Of a DNA stretch of 64,000 nucleotides, positions 60,562-64,000 are shown piece after piece. Both the position numbers and the translations under genes were made by a program. Numbering within the stretch: the stretch's first letter is position 1; the number at the start of each line of letters is the position of its first letter. The notes beneath the pieces were generated by a model that was not told the origin of the DNA, did not search any database, and was given only the letters and a program-made list of their open reading frames with translations. This DNA is from Haemonchus contortus (Eukaryota > Nematoda > Chromadorea > Rhabditida > Trichostrongylidae): contig LS997566.1 of assembly GCA_000469685.2 (NCBI GenBank), forward strand, positions 6,182,491 through 6,246,490, given 5' to 3'.

Positions 60562-60646
60562 AAACATCAGCTGTTAGGGGTTCACCATGGAAAGATAGGA
60601 AAATCGACCTATCTTATCGTCACTAAATCCCTAACAGCTGATGTTT
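60562..60646. repeat. foldback repeat, 18-bp perfect arms
   Basis: AAACATCAGCTGTTAGGG at 60562-60579 is inverted at 60629-60646. An inner inverted pair AAGATAGG / CCTATCTT extends the hairpin. About 85 bp overall, MITE-like, with no coding content. Confidence 0.8.
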
Positions 60647-60903
60647 CTGAGGGTGATTGATCCTAAGACAAAAGAAAGGGTGAGATTAGCAAAACACAAT
60701 TTGTTCTAGGCAACTTTCCCATCGTCGTCTGCAGCCTTTGCGGTACCCCCTATGTGATTGAAAAATTGTTTTCACAAACTTTGCCTCAGGTTTTTCGTTT
60801 TGGTTTGTTAAAGTAATTGTTTTTTATCGACTCTGAAAGGGTTTTTTTCAACTTCAGTTAGCTGCTCCTTACATTCGTGTATATTTACTCTAAAACAAAA
60901 CGC

Positions 60904-61030
60904 AAGGGTTAAAGAGCACGGTGCTCGGATAGCGGAAGTAGGGGTTCGATTCCCAGACGAGGTCGAAGTTTTCCTCACAGCTAGCCAACCCTGTGAGACT
61001 TTCGCAACGAGTATGAACCGCGGCGTCCTT
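60904..61030 (+). mobile_element. tRNA-like SINE family 2, copy
   Basis: AAGAGCACGGTGCTCGGATAG, B-box GGGGTTCGATTCCC, then GTCGAAGTTTT and the tail CCTGTGAGACTTTCGCAACG, GCGGCGTCCTTAC. It matches the core and arm of the element at 22909-23089. Confidence 0.55.
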
Positions 61031-61502
61031 ACATTGCATTTCCATCTGAAATACTAGTGAGGGTCCTTTAGGGGCTCAGGTTCCGCGATTCAAATGCCAA
61101 TCAATTATTATTCTTAGGTCCTATAGCTTGGTCTCTACCCATTCTGGTGATACTTCATTCGAGTCCTTAAAATTTATGAGCTACAGTGAAGTTTACAGTT
61201 ACTTTATCTATTCGTCTGTACAGTTTAACTGAAAGTTTGTTCTTTCGTCTTAATGAGAGCGCTCCCGGAGGTTGACGGTGTTTGTTTGGGCGTACCAGTG
61301 ATGAAGGAGCGTTTTGTGTTTGTGATAGCTGTCCACAAATCGCTCGATCAGCCTCGAAAGCCGCCTCACTTTCCCAAAACCTCTTTCGCTTTGTACCTTT
61401 CAGTGATATCTCATTCGGCCCTTTAGATACAAAATGCTTCAGTGCTTATTTGAAGTTTGCTATTTGGCGTGAAACGATCCACTCAGAAGATGCGGTCAGC
61501 AC
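61031..61502. other. intergenic, nothing recognised
   Basis: No gene identified. An 84-codon plus frame at 61282-61536 runs into the adjacent SINE and has no relatives I know. Confidence 0.3.
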
Positions 61503-61735
61503 TAGGCCTCCATTCAGAATTGTTGGTGTGTTTTGAATGCGTATGTGGCCTATACAGTGACTTGCGTTGGCCAGCCGATATATAAGCAGTGCTTTTATCC
61601 TCTCAGATAAGCCTTGTACCAGTTAATTGACCCCGGAGGGATGGAAGGCTTTGTTAGCCTGGGCGTATATCGATCCGGGGTTCGAACCCTGGATCCTGTT
61701 TGTGATATGCGCCACTTGCCCGCTACACCACCTTC
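61503..61735 (-). mobile_element. SINE family 1, 5' two-thirds
   Basis: Reversed copy: CCTCCATTCAGAATTG, GCGTATGTGGCCTATACAG, TGACTTGCGTTGGCCAGCCG, AGTGCTTTTATCCTCTCAG, the B-box as GGGGTTCGAACCC and the head as GCGCCACTTGCCCGCTACAC. The 3' tail is missing. Confidence 0.8.
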
Positions 61736-62467
61736 ATCATTTCTCGAGGATCGTCTCTCATAATTGCTCCTAACTCATAAAAGAGATAGAAATCACAGCG
61801 TTTGACATCGTTTAAGCCACACGCTCAGCTTTCAATCCAAACCGTGGAGTTGATGGAGTGTGAATCCTACCAGATAATGACCCAAATATTTTGCGTTTAT
61901 CCCTATTCTGTCATTGTCTGGTTAACTGTTCTTTGTATGAGTGGCCCATCTTGCCTTCTACCCAGCTAATAATAAGTTTCTGGATACGAACAAGTGGAGG
62001 AAAAGGGGGAAGATCTCCCCAACTATCGATCGATTACAGCCGGCAACGCTTAAGCTTTGCAGACATCATTTGTTTATTTTTTGTAAAAAAAAAACTTGAG
62101 AAAGTGCATTTGCAGATATTCGGGCTGCTTATGTGGTACTGCAGCAGCACATCAAATGTCAGAAAGTTTTTCATGAGCACCGAACGCCCGAGATTCCCTC
62201 CCGAGCGTTCAAGACAGCTGAGTGGAGATGGACTCGAGATGGACCACGAACGATAGAAGAGAAAAGGGATTATCAATCCTTCACAACCTTGGCAGTCCTA
62301 GAAGTAGTAGGCTCCATTTTCCACATCCATTGGGTTGATATCCTCCTGAGAAGGAGGTAGAACTCGGCATTTGAGACGCCTCTGGGAGCTGCTTCAGTAG
62401 CAAACGACCCCTCCAAAATCACACTTGGGAAGGCTAAAATCAGACTGAAGAAGGCCGATTTCTTGGG
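61736..62467. other. intergenic, nothing recognised
   Basis: Open frames on both strands (for example 61891-62256, plus) show no family resemblance. Confidence 0.3.
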
Positions 62468-62868
62468 TCAGTCGGTGGAAAAAGTTCTCGACCTAAGCTC
62501 CTTCCCTGGCCGATATGGGTACGGCAAGACCTCATCGTTTTGTCCGCCATATAGTTTGCCCCAATGCACCTCCTGCCAGTCTAATGGGTACAATCCATTA
62601 TGCTTAGGTGATTTTTGTGGGCGTTGTCTGGTAACTTTACTGCGTTTCTGAATCAAGCGATACGTGTCAGCGTTTTTGCTGGCCGCTGCTTTCGCATTCG
62701 ACGGCATACCGGCAAACATTCGACGCCGCTCTAACGTTTTCCGCCTCAGCCCCCAGTTCTGCCATTGCCTATGAGATCTCATTTCATGGTTTTTCGTCAT
62801 AGAGATGCCCAAGCAACGACCGACTTCGTCAAATGTCAGTTTGTTCTCACATTTTTTCTGGAATCTAC
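62468..62868 (-). CDS. candidate terminal exon of an unknown minus-strand gene
   Basis: A minus-strand open frame of about 130 codons ends in TGA at 62468. It is preceded by a T-rich TTTGTAG that would serve as a 3' splice site (the alternative ATTCCAG is a few bases downstream). The product reads like a real protein: ENKLTFDEVGRCLGIS, then a basic stretch RQWQNWGLRRKTLERRRMF, and near the end YPLDWQEVHWGKLYGGQNDE. Many Lys, Arg, Asn and Gln residues and no hydrophobic segment. I do not recognise a family. No upstream exon could be placed with confidence; an open frame at 63098-63334 on the same strand is one possibility, but the opposite strand is open there too. Confidence 0.35.
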
Positions 62869-64000
62869 AAAAAAAATTTCTAAAAAATGTAATACCAATC
62901 AATTAATTTGCTATATCACCAGATTACTGCTCAAGTCATATAGTATCCATGATCGGGATGAACGATATCGATCTAGGTTTCTCTTTCACATATTTCTTCT
63001 ATTTATAATCTAAAACCCATCCGGTTTATACTTCAAAGATGCTATCTAGCTAGATAGGGTGCGCATTGTCGCGAATTAATTACTTGGATGTTTATGTTCA
63101 TGTACATGCGCAGGAACATGAAGAATGTTGAGTTATGGGCCAGCCTCTGAAGACCATGTATACGACAAAGGTGCAATTAGCTACCCAAACGGTTTTTATC
63201 AGTAGTCCGAAATTGGACTCTCCCTCATTTCCGTCCCGAACACAGGGAATGAAATCGGTAGTCAAGCCAAGTATTCCGATTCGGTGGTTCAAACGTAGAT
63301 GCCTTGAAAACTTTGTCGAATTTAAAAAATCCATGTAATTGTAGCCTTTATTTCATATGAATAGATTCTTACACCTAATTCTCATATCCCGGTACGTTCT
63401 CCTACAACAAACGATAATCGGTTTTTCTCGGAAGATAGTGGAGCCTCTTCGGAGGCAGTGAAGTGCGAATCAATCCTTTCTCCCATTCCCTTCAGCGATT
63501 TCAGCGATAAAGTAAAAACGCTCATAAATAGGTCTCTTCCTGTGTCCTGAAGATTTTAAAACCTTTAAAAAGCATTTTCATAATTTATTGGGGTTCCCTG
63601 CTACCATGAAAGTGCAGACGAATGCAGTTCTCCTATCTTGATTTGCTTGAAATTTACTTGAGCACATAGGACATGCCATGACTGCTTTTTACTCCGAAGG
63701 AACAGGCGCTACTGCAGTAAGGGAACCAGATCAATCAACAGATAAGGTCTGGGGAATTTCTCGGGAAACAATTCGACGTGTAGTTTACCTATCGGGGAAC
63801 ATAGGACTCCGTTTTTCCAGTTTCTGAAGATTTTTGGTTGCTGGCCGGCTGACTGGCAAGCAAAAATTTACAGTGCTTCCCCTGCTGCTTTCAATTTGCT
63901 AGCAAAGCGACTCCAAAGAGTTCCAGTAGATAATAACAGTTACTGGATGCAATAAAACTTTATGTTATACAGCTTGCTGAGTCACAAAATGCTGAGTGCT
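62869..64000. other. window end, unresolved open frames
   Basis: At 63098-63338 both strands are open over about 70 codons. The plus frame ends with a protein-like WFKRRCLENFVEFKKSM and stop. I could not decide which, if either, is coding. Beyond 63400 nothing is recognised. Confidence 0.25.

Overview
This is nuclear DNA from a nematode, most likely a strongylid (hookworm-like) worm. The protein-coding signal is split into short exons of about 55 to 290 bases with GT..AG introns. The gene families match nematode sets (large UDP-glycosyltransferase family, striatin, rfc-1 beside an ABCD4-type half transporter). Candidate spliced-leader acceptor sites lie just upstream of several start codons. 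I recall that in C. elegans rfc-1 (C54G10.2) and pmp-3 (C54G10.3) are neighbours, and the same pair is adjacent here. There is no sign of prokaryotic or viral gene organisation, no rRNA, no CRISPR array and no convincing functional tRNA gene.

Layout. (1) 446-3198, plus: the C-terminal WD40 part of striatin, with its 5' part outside the window. (2) 6225-12069, plus: a complete 12-exon UDP-glycosyltransferase of 535 aa. (3) 13065-13907, minus: a 3-exon gene for an 85-aa protein of unknown function, with exons too short for ordinary ORF calling. (4) 15460-20769, plus: an 8-exon UBASH3/TULA-like histidine-phosphatase domain protein of 387 aa whose catalytic nucleophile position reads Tyr instead of His. 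(5) 23796-29800, minus: a 7-exon mitochondrial carrier of 336 aa. (6) 38882-46217, minus: a 16-exon ABCD4-type ABC half transporter (pmp-3-like, 666 aa). (7) 48184-54765, plus: a 25-exon replication factor C large subunit of 923 aa, divergent from pmp-3. The last 9 kb holds no gene I can name; one good coding-like reading frame lies at 62468-62868 on the minus strand. All splice phases in the seven gene models were followed base by base and stay in frame to a stop.

The rest is rich in small mobile elements. At least ten copies of one tRNA-headed SINE family are present, one with a clean 14-bp target-site duplication. A second tRNA-like family includes a copy with 49-bp inverted arms. A TTAA-flanked piggyBac-like MITE is nested inside another long-inverted-repeat element whose arm carries a hammerhead-like core. 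A roughly 620-bp repeat is present twice in introns, each copy ending in a hairpin with a compensatory base change. Bistable and simple foldbacks lie near 60.2-60.6 kb.

The genes do not form an evident pathway: membrane and lumen detoxification (UGT), signalling scaffolds (striatin, UBASH3-like), mitochondrial and organellar transport (SLC25, ABCD4) and DNA replication (rfc-1). Nothing here is a clear novel system. The most interesting leads are the pseudo-phosphatase, the RFC1 that seems to lack its BRCT domain, the frequent AAG 3' splice sites and the structured repeats.
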